Below are positions 9,227-18,028 of a stretch of DNA of 64,000 nucleotides, in pieces. Below the pieces are notes generated by a model. It made no database searches, had not been told where the DNA came from, and was given only the letters and a program-made list of their open reading frames with translations. Position 1 is the stretch's first letter, and every line of letters begins with the position of its first letter. Both the position numbers and the translations under genes were made by a program. Source of the DNA: Phytoamicus setariae (lineage in GTDB: Bacteria > Pseudomonadota > Alphaproteobacteria > Rhizobiales > Rhizobiaceae); contig NZ_JAEQNC010000007.1 of NCBI RefSeq assembly GCF_016722925.1, positions 248,001 to 312,000 on the forward strand, written 5' to 3'.

Positions 9227-10399
9227 TCAAGCGTTGCTCTTGAACAGTTCGCGGCCGATCAGCATGCGGCGGATCTCCGAGGTGCCTGCCCCGATCTCAT
9301 AGAGCTTGGCATCCCGGAGCAACCGGCCCGCCGAACTGTCGTTGACGTAGCCGCTGCCGCCCAGAAGCTGGATCGCATCGAGCGCCACCGCCGTGGCCCG
9401 CTCGGCGGCAAACAGGATGGCGCCAGCCGCATCCTGGCGTGTGATACGGCCGTTGTCGCAGGCTCTGGCAACCGCATAGACATAGGCCCGAGAGGCGTTC
9501 ATCGCCGTGTACATATCGGCGATCTTGGCCTGCACCAGCTGGAATTCGCCGATCGCCTGCCCGAACTGACGGCGCTCGCGGCTATAAGGCAGCACGAGAT
9601 CGACAGCCGCCTGCATGATGCCGATCGGTCCGGCCGCCAGCACCGCCCGCTCATAATCCAGACCGCTCATCAGCACGCTCACCCCGTCATTGAGCTTGCC
9701 GAGAACATTGTCCTCCGGCACCTCGCAATCCTCGAAGACGAGTTCCGATGTGGGCGAGCCGCGCATGCCGAGCTTGTCGAGTTTTTGCGCGGGCCTGAAC
9801 CCCCGAAAGGTCTTTTCGATCAGAAACGCGCTGATGCCGCGCGCACCTGCCGCCATATCCGTCTTGGCATAGACCACGAGCGTATCGGCCTCATGGCCAT
9901 TGGTGATCCACATCTTCGATCCGTTGAGCATGTAGCGGTCGCCGCGTCGATCCGCCCTGAGCCGCATCGAAACCACATCCGAACCGGCCTCCGTTTCGCT
10001 CATCGCCAGCGAACCGACATGCTCGCCGGAGATCAGTTTCGGCAAATAGCGCGCCTTCTGCGCGTCGGTACCCCAGCGGTGGATCTGGTTGATGCAGAGA
10101 TTGGAATGCGCGCCGTAGGAGAGGCCGATCGAGGCGGAGGCGCGGCTCACCTCCTCCATCGCCACGCAATGGGCGAGATACCCCATGGCTGCGCCGCCAT
10201 ACGCTTCCGATACCGTGATGCCATGCAGCCCTAGCGCGCCCATCTCTGGCCAGAGATGGCGGGGAAACCTGTCATCGCGGTCGATGTCCGCTGCCACCGG
10301 CTGGATCTTGTCGTCGGCGAATTTTCGAACCGTTTGGCGAAGCGCCCCGATATCCTCACCGAGGTCGGCATCGAAAATTGCGGCAAGATCCATGCTCAT
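9227..10399 (-). CDS. liuA: Isovaleryl-CoA dehydrogenase
   Basis: This 390-residue acyl-CoA dehydrogenase is first in the leucine operon and oxidises isovaleryl-CoA to 3-methylcrotonyl-CoA with FAD, passing electrons to ETF. The acyl-CoA dehydrogenase signatures [15 protein letters not shown] and [12 protein letters not shown] are present. The catalytic base is expected at the Glu of [10 protein letters not shown], the position special to isovaleryl-CoA dehydrogenases. The GAGG before the ATG at 10399 is well spaced. The promoter should lie in the 151 bp between this gene and the LysR stop. No LiuR (MerR) gene adjoins, which differs from Pseudomonas. Confidence 0.92.
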   Translation of the reverse strand: MSMDLAAIFDADLGEDIGALRQTVRKFADDKIQPVAADIDRDDRFPRHLWPEMGALGLHGITVSEAYGGAAMGYLAHCVAMEEVSRASASIGLSYGAHSNLCINQIHRWGTDAQKARYLPKLISGEHVGSLAMSETEAGSDVVSMRLRADRRGDRYMLNGSKMWITNGHEADTLVVYAKTDMAAGARGISAFLIEKTFRGFRPAQKLDKLGMRGSPTSELVFEDCEVPEDNVLGKLNDGVSVLMSGLDYERAVLAAGPIGIMQAAVDLVLPYSRERRQFGQAIGEFQLVQAKIADMYTAMNASRAYVYAVARACDNGRITRQDAAGAILFAAERATAVALDAIQLLGGSGYVNDSSAGRLLRDAKLYEIGAGTSEIRRMLIGRELFKSNA

Positions 10400-10550
10400 C
10401 GGACGACCTCACTTGCGCTGGCAAAAGACCTCGCCATCCCGCACGGCAATCCGGATGCTGCCACCCGGACAGAACGCACCAGCACTCGCTCATTGGTAGC
10501 GCGAAATTGGGAAAATAGCGACAGGTCTGTGCGATATCGACACCGGCTTT

Positions 10551-11429
10551 TCAGCTGCCGGTATTTCCACCGTGACCACCACGATCGATCGCATCTGCCA
10601 AAGCCGCAGCCACCGCAAGGATCAGCGCCGATGCATCCTGCCGATGATGGATGGCAATCTCCATCGGCGGAATTTCGGGCAGCCCTTGCGCCTCCGTGAG
10701 CACCCGGTGCACGGGTAGCGCCGCGCGCAAAGGCAGCAGGCCCACTCCCAGTCCATCAGCAATCGCGCTCTGGATGCTGGCAAGGCTGGAACTCGTATAG
10801 ACGATGTTCCAGCGCCGCCCGGCGGCGTCGAGTGCCTGCGTCATGTCGCTGCGATAAAGCCCGTGCGGCGGAAAGGCCACAAGTGGTAGCGGATCCGCCT
10901 CGATCACCGGATGCATGGCGCTGTCAAGCCATCCGAGGGGGTCGGGCCAGCGCGTCACGCCGTCCTTGCCCCCACTGCGTTGCTTGACCACCACCAGATC
11001 GAACTCACCGACATCGTAGCCGCGCCGCAGGTCCTGGCTCAGACCGCTTGTCACATCAAGCGTGACTTTGTCGTGGCTGCGGATGAAATCGGCCAACACC
11101 GGTGTCAGGAAAGCCGACGCCAGATCTTCCGGCAGGCCAAGCCGCAAGGTTCGGTTCATCGAAACTCTCGAAAGGGTCGCAACCGCCTCGTCGTTGAGAC
11201 TGAGCATTCGCCTTGCATATCCCAGCAATTGCTCGCCCGCCTCCGTCGGCCGCACTGTGCGTTTGCTCCGGTCGAGCAGCCGCAGCCCCGCCGTTTCCTC
11301 AAGCCTGAGGATTTTCTGGCTCACCGTCGATTGTGTCAGGTTGAGGTGGCGGGATGCCGCCGTGAAGTTGCGCGCATCGACCACGGCGACGAAAGCATGG
11401 AGCAGGTCCAAGTCGAACAATGTATTCAT
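10551..11429 (-). CDS. LysR-family transcriptional regulator
   Basis: This 292-residue LysR protein has an N-terminal winged helix (FVAVVDARNFTAASRHLNLT, then QSTVSQKILRLEE) and a C-terminal periplasmic-binding-like effector domain. The ATG at 11429 fits the family start, MNTLFDLDLLHAF; the long in-frame extension upstream is antisense to the deaminase gene and is not credible. It is divergent from the guanine-deaminase-like/permease pair with 85 bp between starts, so it most likely controls that pair. ATAA-N9-TTAT at 11428-11444 has the loose shape of a LysR site but is short and overlaps the start codon. Confidence 0.85.
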   Translation of the reverse strand: MNTLFDLDLLHAFVAVVDARNFTAASRHLNLTQSTVSQKILRLEETAGLRLLDRSKRTVRPTEAGEQLLGYARRMLSLNDEAVATLSRVSMNRTLRLGLPEDLASAFLTPVLADFIRSHDKVTLDVTSGLSQDLRRGYDVGEFDLVVVKQRSGGKDGVTRWPDPLGWLDSAMHPVIEADPLPLVAFPPHGLYRSDMTQALDAAGRRWNIVYTSSSLASIQSAIADGLGVGLLPLRAALPVHRVLTEAQGLPEIPPMEIAIHHRQDASALILAVAAALADAIDRGGHGGNTGS

Positions 11430-11514
11430 AAAGACACTGGTTATCATCCTTACATTTAATTTCCAAATGCAAAACCCAGGGTGTAAGCCTTCCACGAAAA
11501 TTGAAGGACACCCG

Positions 11515-11985
11515 ATGACGACAGATGCAGAATTTCTGACCGAAGCGGTCGCGCTGGCTGTCGACAATGTCCGCGAGGGCGGCCGGCCATTCGGCGCCGT
11601 CGTGGTCAAGGATGGAAAGGTCGTCGGACGCGGCGTCAATCGCATGTGGGCCGATAACGACCCAACCGCCCATGCCGAACTTCTGGCCTTGCGGGCGGCA
11701 GGCGCGACCTTGGGCACCCCCAACCTCGAGGGCGCGGCCGTCTATGCCAGCGGGCAACCCTGCCCGATGTGTCTGGCTGCGATGCGGATGTCCGGCGTGA
11801 AAAAGGCGATGTTTGCCTATTCCAACGACGACGCCGAGCCCTATGGCCTGTCGACCGCGGAGATCTATGCCGAACTTGCCGGTCCGCTCGATCCCGCGCG
11901 GCTCGCAGTTTCGCATTCCCCGGAGGCGCAGGGCGAGCAGCATCTCTACCGGCTCTGGCAAGGCCGCAGCCAAAACGCCTCCTGA
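11515..11985 (+). CDS. Guanine deaminase-like nucleoside/base deaminase (CDA fold)
   Basis: This 156-residue zinc deaminase has the cytidine-deaminase fold. DPTAHAELLAL holds the His ligand and proton-shuttling Glu; GQPCPMCLAA holds the two Cys ligands. Length and layout match Bacillus-type guanine deaminase (GuaD), which turns guanine into xanthine. Other small-molecule aminohydrolases of the same fold remain possible. The ATG at 11515 is preceded by AAGGA at a good distance. A CynX/NimT-type permease follows 12 bp downstream, suggesting uptake of the deaminase substrate or export of its product, and the divergent LysR probably regulates both. Confidence 0.75.
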   Translation: MTTDAEFLTEAVALAVDNVREGGRPFGAVVVKDGKVVGRGVNRMWADNDPTAHAELLALRAAGATLGTPNLEGAAVYASGQPCPMCLAAMRMSGVKKAMFAYSNDDAEPYGLSTAEIYAELAGPLDPARLAVSHSPEAQGEQHLYRLWQGRSQNAS

Positions 11986-11997
11986 GAGTTTCCGCTC

Positions 11998-13245
11998 ATG
12001 CAGCCATCGTCAGAACGAACATCCCCGGCGGGCGGCCACTGGCTGTTCATCGCAACCGTCGTCGTGGTGGCACTCAATCTCAGGCCATTCCTGACAGCGC
12101 CCGGCCCGCTATCCGCAGCCATAAGCGCCGACACAGGCATGAGCTACGACGCCATGGCGATGATGACGCTGTTGCCGACGCTGCTGATGGGTTTTGGCGC
12201 GCTCGCTGCCCCTTCACTGCAGTCCGTGATAGGCACCCGGCGCGGCCTGCTGATGGCACTACTGCTGCTGCTGGTGGGGTCGGCTTTGCGGTCCGTGGCC
12301 ACAAGTGCATCCCTGCTACTGGCCACCGCGGCGCTCTGCGGGCTGGGTGCGGCCTTCATCCAGGCGGTGTTCCCCGGCATCATCAAGGGCCGGTTCCCTA
12401 ACCGGGTGCCTGCGGTCACAGGCCTCTACTCCGCCATGATCATGGCAGGCGGCGCGCTTGGCGCCCAACTGGCACCGCGCCTGGCGGGCGCGGACGGAGA
12501 CTGGAAATCAGCGCTTGCCTGGCTCGGCCTACCCGCCGCCGTGGCCTTCCTGCTGGCCAGTCGCACGCTTGGCGACGTGCAAACCTCCGCCCACCAGTCA
12601 TCGTTGACTGGCACGCTGCTGCGCCGGCCGCGAACCTGGTTGCTGATGGCCGGCTTCGGGCTGGTCAATGGCGGCTATTCGTCCATGGTGGCATGGCTGG
12701 CACCCTACTATCAGTCGCAGGGCTGGAGCCTGACGGACAGTGGCAATCTCGTTGCGGCCATGGCAATATTTCAGGCCATCGCCGCGCTGGCGATCCCGGC
12801 GCTGGCTGCGCGCACCGGCCGCGACCGGCGCCCCTGGCTCTGGGTTGTGCTGGGTATGCAGGCAATCGGCTTCTTCGGGCTGGCGTTCTTGCCGAGCGCC
12901 TCGCCGGTTTTCTGGGTTGCCCTCTGCGGGATGGGCCTTGGCGGTTTTTTTGCGCTTTCGCTGGTCACGGCGCTCGACCATCTTTCCGATGCAAGGCAGG
13001 CGGGGGCTCTTGCGGCCCTCATGCAAGGCGGCGGCTTCCTGATCGCAGCGCTTGCGCCGCTGGCATCCTCGCTGTTGCATGGGATGACCGGCAGCTTTGC
13101 GGCAGGCTGGATGCTGAACCTCGCCTGCGTTGCTGTCATGTTCGTTCTCTATGTCAGGCTGAACCCGGCAAACTACGGCAAGGCCATGGCGATGCACACG
13201 TCTCCTGAGCCGGAAACCGGCGCGGCCCACCAAGCAGTGACATAG
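11998..13245 (+). CDS. MFS transporter of the CynX/NimT family
   Basis: This 415-residue integral membrane protein has about 12 predicted hydrophobic helices. The LNLRPFLTAPGPLS segment in the first helix is typical of CynX/YeaN/NimT carriers (cyanate, 2-nitroimidazole and related anions or heterocycles). The substrate is unknown. Its position 12 bp after a purine-type deaminase suggests a purine base or related heterocycle. It probably shares the deaminase promoter. The C-terminal tail is short and hydrophilic. Confidence 0.8.
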   Translation: MQPSSERTSPAGGHWLFIATVVVVALNLRPFLTAPGPLSAAISADTGMSYDAMAMMTLLPTLLMGFGALAAPSLQSVIGTRRGLLMALLLLLVGSALRSVATSASLLLATAALCGLGAAFIQAVFPGIIKGRFPNRVPAVTGLYSAMIMAGGALGAQLAPRLAGADGDWKSALAWLGLPAAVAFLLASRTLGDVQTSAHQSSLTGTLLRRPRTWLLMAGFGLVNGGYSSMVAWLAPYYQSQGWSLTDSGNLVAAMAIFQAIAALAIPALAARTGRDRRPWLWVVLGMQAIGFFGLAFLPSASPVFWVALCGMGLGGFFALSLVTALDHLSDARQAGALAALMQGGGFLIAALAPLASSLLHGMTGSFAAGWMLNLACVAVMFVLYVRLNPANYGKAMAMHTSPEPETGAAHQAVT

Positions 13246-13263
13246 CTATCGAGGAGGTCTGCA

Positions 13264-13938
13264 TTGCCCCGTATTACGAAAGCGTTGCCAGTCGCCTTGG
13301 TATCCATCGCCTTGATGCTATTTCTACTTCTTTCGACAGGAGCGACCATGGCCTCTGAACACACGTTGATTGCAGCTGCCGAGCGCGGCGATATCAAGAT
13401 TATCCAGACTCTGATCACGGATCGGGTGCCCATCGACGGCCGCGACGGAAACGGGCGAACCGCGTTGCTTGCCGCCACCCATGCCAACCAGATCGATGCT
13501 GCCCGGCTGCTGATCGAAGCGGGTGCCGACGTCAACGCCAAGGACAGCATCCACGACAGCCCGTATCTTTATGCCGGCGCGCGAGGTCATCTCGAAATTC
13601 TGCGCATGACGCTTGCCCATGGCGCCGATCTCAAAAGCACCAACCGCTACGGCGGCACAGCGCTGATCCCGGCGGCCGAGCGTGGTCACGTGGAAACCGT
13701 TCGCACCCTGATCGAGGCGGGCGTCGAGATCGACCACGTCAACAGGCTCGGATGGACCGCACTGATCGAAGCGGTCATTCTCGGTGACGGCGGACCGCCT
13801 CATGTCGAAATCGTCCGGCTGCTGGTCGACAATGGCGCCGATGTCGATCTCGCCGACAATGACGGCGTCACCGCTCTCCAGCACGCACGCCAGAAGGGCT
13901 ACAAGGAAATCATCGCGATCCTTGAAGCGATGCGCTGA
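13264..13938 (+). CDS. Secreted ankyrin-repeat protein
   Basis: This 224-residue protein has an N-terminal hydrophobic segment (about residues 7-27) that reads as a signal peptide or anchor, followed by six ankyrin repeats of about 33 residues with the usual signs (GNGRTALLAATHANQID, LLIEAGADVNAKD, GGTALIPAAERGH, LLVDNGADVDLAD). The start is TTG at 13264, supported by GGAGG 7 nt before it; the next in-frame ATG at 13348 would lose the signal. Ankyrin proteins bind other proteins. No partner is evident. The fifth repeat carries a 5-residue insertion. It lies 18 bp after the MFS gene, so read-through is possible. Confidence 0.78.
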   Translation: MPRITKALPVALVSIALMLFLLLSTGATMASEHTLIAAAERGDIKIIQTLITDRVPIDGRDGNGRTALLAATHANQIDAARLLIEAGADVNAKDSIHDSPYLYAGARGHLEILRMTLAHGADLKSTNRYGGTALIPAAERGHVETVRTLIEAGVEIDHVNRLGWTALIEAVILGDGGPPHVEIVRLLVDNGADVDLADNDGVTALQHARQKGYKEIIAILEAMR

Positions 13939-13977
13939 AGCTGCCCGTTTCCTCAGGCCATCCATTGCCCAAATCAT

Positions 13978-14015
13978 CCAGCGCCTCGCGCCAACCTCGC
14001 GGCGGCAAGCGCTGG
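13978..14015. terminator. Possible hairpin between convergent genes
   Basis: Seven-base perfect arms CCAGCGC (13978-13984) and GCGCTGG (14009-14015) enclose a GC-rich 24-nt interior. It sits in the 92-bp gap between the ankyrin gene and the convergent methyltransferase gene. No T tract is present, so the call is weak. Confidence 0.3.
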
Positions 14016-14030
14016 TGAAAGCCTCCGTAC

Positions 14031-14627
14031 TCAGCAGGTTTTGGTGTACACCCAGAGCTGGGCCGGCGGAATATTGCGGACCACGAAGTCATAGTGCGCG
14101 ATCTTGTAGCGGTCAGGCATTGCAACGACAGGTGACATCGGCCCATAGGTGATCTGGATGACCGGCCGGCCTTCGGGTATGCGCGCCAGCAGATCCTCCA
14201 GCAGCGCCACGCGCCGCTCCATAGGAAAGCTCAGCATGGGAACAGCGCAGATGACGCTGTCGAACTGCCGATGGCGGCATTCACCGAGTGCGCCGTCCAG
14301 ATCGAAGGCATCGCCATTCCTGAAATCGACGCCCGGAAAACGCGCCACCAGATCGTCATAGAATTGCTTCGAATATTCCACCGAAACGATGTTTTCGGGT
14401 TTGATGCCCCGGCCAAGTATGGCCTTGGTAATCACACCTGTCCCCGGACCAAGTTCCAGCACCGGCAGACCGGAGCCGGGATTGATGACGCTCGCCATCC
14501 GTCGGGCGGTGAAGCTGGAGGTTGGGATGATGGCGCCAACCGCCTTTTTGTCCCGCTGCCACCCCTTGAAGAACCTTACTTCTTCATCGAATCTGCGACC
14601 GATACGCTCTTTCAGGCTGAAAACCAT
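14031..14627 (-). CDS. pmtA: PmtA-type phospholipid (phosphatidylethanolamine) N-methyltransferase
   Basis: This 198-residue SAM-dependent methyltransferase matches rhizobial PmtA closely in pattern. It has a basic amphipathic N terminus (RRFDEEVRFFKGWQRDKKAV), the SAM loop VLELGPGTGVITKAIL near residues 56-71, then GDAFDLDGALG, and a C-terminal VRNIPPAQLWVYTK. PmtA methylates phosphatidylethanolamine three times to phosphatidylcholine at the inner membrane, important in plant-associated rhizobia. The ATG at 14627 follows an AGGAGGATCC ribosome site. The gene stands alone. It may be one of several paralogues, so it need not be the main PmtA. Confidence 0.75.
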   Translation of the reverse strand: MVFSLKERIGRRFDEEVRFFKGWQRDKKAVGAIIPTSSFTARRMASVINPGSGLPVLELGPGTGVITKAILGRGIKPENIVSVEYSKQFYDDLVARFPGVDFRNGDAFDLDGALGECRHRQFDSVICAVPMLSFPMERRVALLEDLLARIPEGRPVIQITYGPMSPVVAMPDRYKIAHYDFVVRNIPPAQLWVYTKTC

Positions 14628-14799
14628 GGATCCTCCTCATCAGCATGCGACGCGGAACGTCACATACTGCCACGCGATGCCCCGGATGAACGCCAGCTTC
14701 TTGTTCTTATTTTGCGACAAAAACAAGCCATATTGCGCCAAATCCACAATTTCGGCGGAGCACATTGAATACCGCTCTCCTGCGTACCGCAACGACAAA

Positions 14800-14824
14800 G
14801 GGCGCACGGAAGTTCCGTACGCCC
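14800..14824 (-). terminator. Terminator-like hairpin after the amidohydrolase gene
   Basis: The arms pair as GGGCG-x-ACGGAA with TTCCGT-x-CGCCC around a 1-nt centre, with a single mismatch. Read on the minus strand the stem is followed by CCCTTTGT. It lies about 70 bp beyond the amidohydrolase stop and could end the 14895-17769 operon. Confidence 0.45.
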
Positions 14825-14894
14825 TGTGTCTCACCCAGATTCGCGATATGCAGGATGGCTGCCAGGCTTTGTTACAAAGCCGGGTGCAGCGGGT

Positions 14895-15806
14895 TCATCT
14901 CAAGGGCAGACCCATACGATAAACCGCATTGGCGTTGTCGTGGAACATGCGCCGCTGCTCCTCGGCACTGTAGCTGCGCACGGCAGTCTTGAAGACGTCA
15001 ATCCACGCGGCAAATCCGATCTGCAAAGTCAGGACCGGATAATCGGTCGCAAACAGCACACGTTCCGGCCCGAAGCAATCGATGCCGTGCTTCAGCACAT
15101 TGGTCAGGCTCTCGGCAGTCCAATCCGGGTCATAGGCAGTCGGATTGGAAAGCTTGATATGGACATTGCTGGTCTTCGCCAGATTGCGCAGCCCTGATCG
15201 CCAGCGCTCCATGCCTTCGGGCGTCCTATCCATCGGGCTACCGCAGTGGTTGAGCACGATAGTGATTTCGGGAAAGTCCTCAGCCAGCCGGCGCGCTGCC
15301 TGCATCTGCCACGGCGAGATCATCAGGTCAAAACTCATACCATGCCTGGCAAGCAGGCCGAAGTTTCGCCGCCAGACCGGATCTTCCATGCGAAACTCAT
15401 CGGCAACCCGGCGCTTGGCGGGATCGGGATGCCAGGTGAGAATATCCCGGATACCGGTCACCCGCTGGTACGCCGCATGCTGCTGCAGAAGTTCCGGCGC
15501 CTGCGGATCGTGGAGCGGCGCATGGGCCACGTAGCGCGAGGCGATGCCGCCCGGCTTTTCCAGGGTCTCCAGCCATGCCGTCTCGCTGACCGGATCGACC
15601 GGATCCCAGCCGGCCTCGATATGGACAGTCGCAACGACGTTGGAGCCGGACGCTACCGTGAGGTAGTCGGCAGGCAGGAAAGCATGGCGAAGCGGCTGGA
15701 GTTCGTCGCCCTGCGGACCGGCGAGCCAGGGATGCTTGCCCTGATCGAAATCCCACAGATGATGGTGGGCATCGATGATCGGGCCGGAATAGAGCGCGTT
15801 GTCCAT
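14895..15806 (-). CDS. Amidohydrolase family protein (COG3618 type, lactonase/PDC-hydrolase-like)
   Basis: This 303-residue TIM-barrel metal hydrolase begins with IIDAHHHLWDFDQGKHPWL, the HxH metal motif of the COG3618 family that includes L-fucono-lactonase and 2-pyrone-4,6-dicarboxylate hydrolase. Later hallmarks are VLNHCGSP and VLFATDYPVLT, with the final catalytic Asp. It likely opens a lactone or splits a related ring; the substrate is unknown. The ATG at 15806 is used; a GTG at 15818 overlapping the dehydratase stop is an alternative. It ends the DoeB-like/EutB-like operon. Confidence 0.8.
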   Translation of the reverse strand: MDNALYSGPIIDAHHHLWDFDQGKHPWLAGPQGDELQPLRHAFLPADYLTVASGSNVVATVHIEAGWDPVDPVSETAWLETLEKPGGIASRYVAHAPLHDPQAPELLQQHAAYQRVTGIRDILTWHPDPAKRRVADEFRMEDPVWRRNFGLLARHGMSFDLMISPWQMQAARRLAEDFPEITIVLNHCGSPMDRTPEGMERWRSGLRNLAKTSNVHIKLSNPTAYDPDWTAESLTNVLKHGIDCFGPERVLFATDYPVLTLQIGFAAWIDVFKTAVRSYSAEEQRRMFHDNANAVYRMGLPLR

Positions 15807-15814
15807 TTCCGCAT

Positions 15815-16756
15815 TCACCCCGCAAGGCCTTCGGTGCCGGCACCACAGACCAGCGCGCAGACCTGCTGGTCGGCATTGAACGTGATCCGTTCCTGGCGCA
15901 TGGCAGCGACTGCTGCAGCACCGCTGAGATCGGCTGCCAGCCCGAATTCGAACCACAGCCATTGCGCCGCTTCCACCATCTCATCGTCCTCGACGAGTAC
16001 GATCTCGTCGATCGCATGCCGGGAAAGCTCAAAGACGCCGCGGTCGGTTTCCCCACAGGCCATTGTCGCCACGCGCGTCGTCACTTCGGGCAAACGAACG
16101 ACCTTGCCGGCGGCCATCGATGCATGGAAGGTCGGGCAACCGACGGGCTCGATACCGATGATCCTGATCGACGGCTTGAGCGCCTTGAGTGCCACCGACA
16201 TGCCGGTGATCAAGCCGCCGCCGCCGATGGCAATCAGCACGGTGTCGAGATCAGGGTTTTCCGCGAGCAGTTCGAGCGCCAGCGTACCCTGCCCGGCCAA
16301 CACAGCCGGATCGGCGAACGGATGAAAATAGGCTGCCCCGGTCGTATCGGCAAAATCCAACGCATGTTCGTTGGTCTCATTCCAGATCGAGCCGACAATA
16401 TGCACATTCGCCCCGAGCCGCTTCAGCTTCTCGACCTTCAGTGGTGCGACATTGGTCGGCACAAAAATGGTGGCGGTAACACCGGCCATCTGGGCTGCGC
16501 GCGCCGTGGCCAGCCCGTGATTGCCGCCTGACGCCGTCACCACGCCGGCGGAAAGCGCTTCAGCCGATGTCGTCAGCAGCTTGTTGGTCGCACCACGCGC
16601 CTTGAACGAGCCCGTCGCCTGCAGGCATTCGAGCTTGAGAAACAGCTGCGCCTCGGTCGGTTTGCTGCCTGTGGCGACCGCTTCCATCAGCGGCGTGCGG
16701 CGGATATAAGGCGCGATGCGCTCAGCAGCGTCCTGGATATCGGAGAGCGTGATCAT
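15815..16756 (-). CDS. PLP-dependent threonine dehydratase-like enzyme (EutB-like)
   Basis: This 313-residue fold-type II PLP enzyme has the cofactor lysine in TGSFKARGA (Lys52) and the phosphate/substrate loop ASGGNHGLATA. AIGGGGLITGMSVALK is the glycine-rich phosphate-binding loop. Family members eliminate water or ammonia from hydroxyamino or diamino acids. The neighbour resembles DoeB/EutE, and ectoine-utilisation clusters carry a dehydratase named EutB with this architecture, so an EutB-like role is plausible; a general serine/threonine dehydratase cannot be excluded. There is no C-terminal ACT domain, so it is the catabolic type. The start overlaps the upstream stop (ATGA). Confidence 0.75.
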   Translation of the reverse strand: MITLSDIQDAAERIAPYIRRTPLMEAVATGSKPTEAQLFLKLECLQATGSFKARGATNKLLTTSAEALSAGVVTASGGNHGLATARAAQMAGVTATIFVPTNVAPLKVEKLKRLGANVHIVGSIWNETNEHALDFADTTGAAYFHPFADPAVLAGQGTLALELLAENPDLDTVLIAIGGGGLITGMSVALKALKPSIRIIGIEPVGCPTFHASMAAGKVVRLPEVTTRVATMACGETDRGVFELSRHAIDEIVLVEDDEMVEAAQWLWFEFGLAADLSGAAAVAAMRQERITFNADQQVCALVCGAGTEGLAG

Positions 16757-17769
16757 GCGGCAAAATCCTTGCAAGCGGAAACGATGACAGCACAGCAGCT
16801 ACCGGAGATAACGTGGCCCGGATGCCGGAGCGCATAGACGACCCCGTCCAACCCATAATGGACCACTTCGGGTGCCCGCGCCGGATTATTGAGGAAATGA
16901 ATGCGCCCGGCCGGTTGTCCAGCTTTCACTTCGGTGCCGAGTTCATGATAGGGCTCGAAAACGCCCGCATCCGTGGCAAGTACATAGGCGCGATGACCGG
17001 CGATCTCATAGGCCGGCGAAAGGTCCGTGGGAACCGAAGCCGGATCGGCGCTCTCGACCACGCCAAGATGATGCAGCACGTTGTGGACGCCACGACGGCA
17101 CACTTTCACCGCCTCAGGCGACACCGTACCTCTGCCAGCCATTTCCGTACCGACGGTGATCAGGCCAGCCCTGCAGGCCGAAGACGTGGACGTGCGAGGA
17201 TCGCCGAGATTGGCGATGACCACAGTCATCGGCGCGCCGAATGCCGCCACCGCTGCGCGGTTCTTGCGTGCGAGTTCCGCATCCTCTGCGGGCTCGATGA
17301 TCGCGCTGGGGATGATCGACAGCGACGAGCCGCCTGAATGCAGGTCGACGAACGCATCCGCCAGCGGAAACAGCACGTCATTCACGTAGGAAGAAAGTTG
17401 CTGGGTGGGCGAGCCCAGCGGGTCGCCCGGAAATGTGCGGTTGAAGTTCAGGCCATCGACCGGCGACACCCGACGCGCAGCCACTACAGCCGGCAGATTG
17501 ATGGCCGGCACGATGATCAGCCGCCCGGACACTTTGGCGGGGTCGAGATCCCGGATGATTTCGCCGAGCACGATCGGCCCTTCATATTCATCGCCGTGGT
17601 TGCCACCCTGCAGGATGACCGTCGGACCCTGCCCGTTCTTGATCACCGTCAACGGAACGCGGATCACGCCCCATGCGTCATCATGCACGGAGGAAGGTAG
17701 GTTGAGAAACCCGACCTGCTTGCCATTCCGGTCGAAATCGATGTCGGTAAAACCAATAGTTTTTGTCAC
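16753..17769 (-). CDS. Succinylglutamate desuccinylase/aspartoacylase-family deacylase (DoeB/EutE-like)
   Basis: This 338-residue zinc carboxypeptidase-like enzyme places the zinc ligands in GGNHGDEYEGP (His58, Glu61) and VDLHSGG (His144). It resembles DoeB/EutE, which deacetylates N-alpha-acetyl-L-2,4-diaminobutyrate in ectoine breakdown. The GTG at 17769 gives MTKTIGFTDIDFDRNGKQVG, which fits the family N terminus; a longer frame with an ATG at 17808 lacks a ribosome site. It is first in a three-gene operon divergent from the IclR gene. No ectoine hydrolase or ectoine importer is in view, so the true substrate may be another N-acyl amino acid. Confidence 0.75.
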   Translation of the reverse strand: MTKTIGFTDIDFDRNGKQVGFLNLPSSVHDDAWGVIRVPLTVIKNGQGPTVILQGGNHGDEYEGPIVLGEIIRDLDPAKVSGRLIIVPAINLPAVVAARRVSPVDGLNFNRTFPGDPLGSPTQQLSSYVNDVLFPLADAFVDLHSGGSSLSIIPSAIIEPAEDAELARKNRAAVAAFGAPMTVVIANLGDPRTSTSSACRAGLITVGTEMAGRGTVSPEAVKVCRRGVHNVLHHLGVVESADPASVPTDLSPAYEIAGHRAYVLATDAGVFEPYHELGTEVKAGQPAGRIHFLNNPARAPEVVHYGLDGVVYALRHPGHVISGSCCAVIVSACKDFAA

Positions 17770-17929
17770 GTGTGAAGTCCGTCTTGCGTTCGTCGGGGCA
17801 CATTCCATACGGCCTGTCTGGGCGACGCCAACCAGAAAGACCGCGACTTGAACGATAGATCGAGCAGGAATTCGGGCCATTCACCAGCCAACATCCCGTC
17901 CCTCGAAACACGTTTTATATACGATAAAC

Positions 17930-17958
17930 AATGTTGACACATGATACGCATGCGTTCA
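17930..17958. promoter_or_regulatory. Divergent promoter region with ACGCATGCGT palindrome (possible IclR site)
   Basis: The 259-bp gap between the DoeB-like gene and the IclR gene holds an AT-rich core. A TTGACA is at 17934-17939 on the plus strand, followed by a perfect 10-bp palindrome, ACGCATGCGT, at 17946-17955. The palindrome is widened by outlying TGA/TCA. IclR proteins bind such inverted repeats. Function is inferred from position only. Confidence 0.35.
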
Positions 17959-18028
17959 GATTGTCAATCAGGAATTCTCTTGAGAATGGGCTAGCTTGCG
18001 ACATTCCGGGAGTGGAGGACAGTTCGAA

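Noticed and set aside
9014-10234. A 406-codon plus-strand open frame opposite liuB/liuA.
   Set aside because: It lies fully antisense to two well-supported enzyme genes, has no ribosome site and shows the Arg/His-rich make-up of GC-rich antisense frames.
11428-11444. ATAA-N9-TTAT as a LysR operator between the LysR gene and the deaminase gene.
   Set aside because: Arms of four bases are too short in AT-rich promoter DNA and the match overlaps the regulator start codon.
15806-15962. A longer N terminus for the COG3618 amidohydrolase.
   Set aside because: The added residues are the shadow of the dehydratase gene, while the family start is close to the HxH motif.
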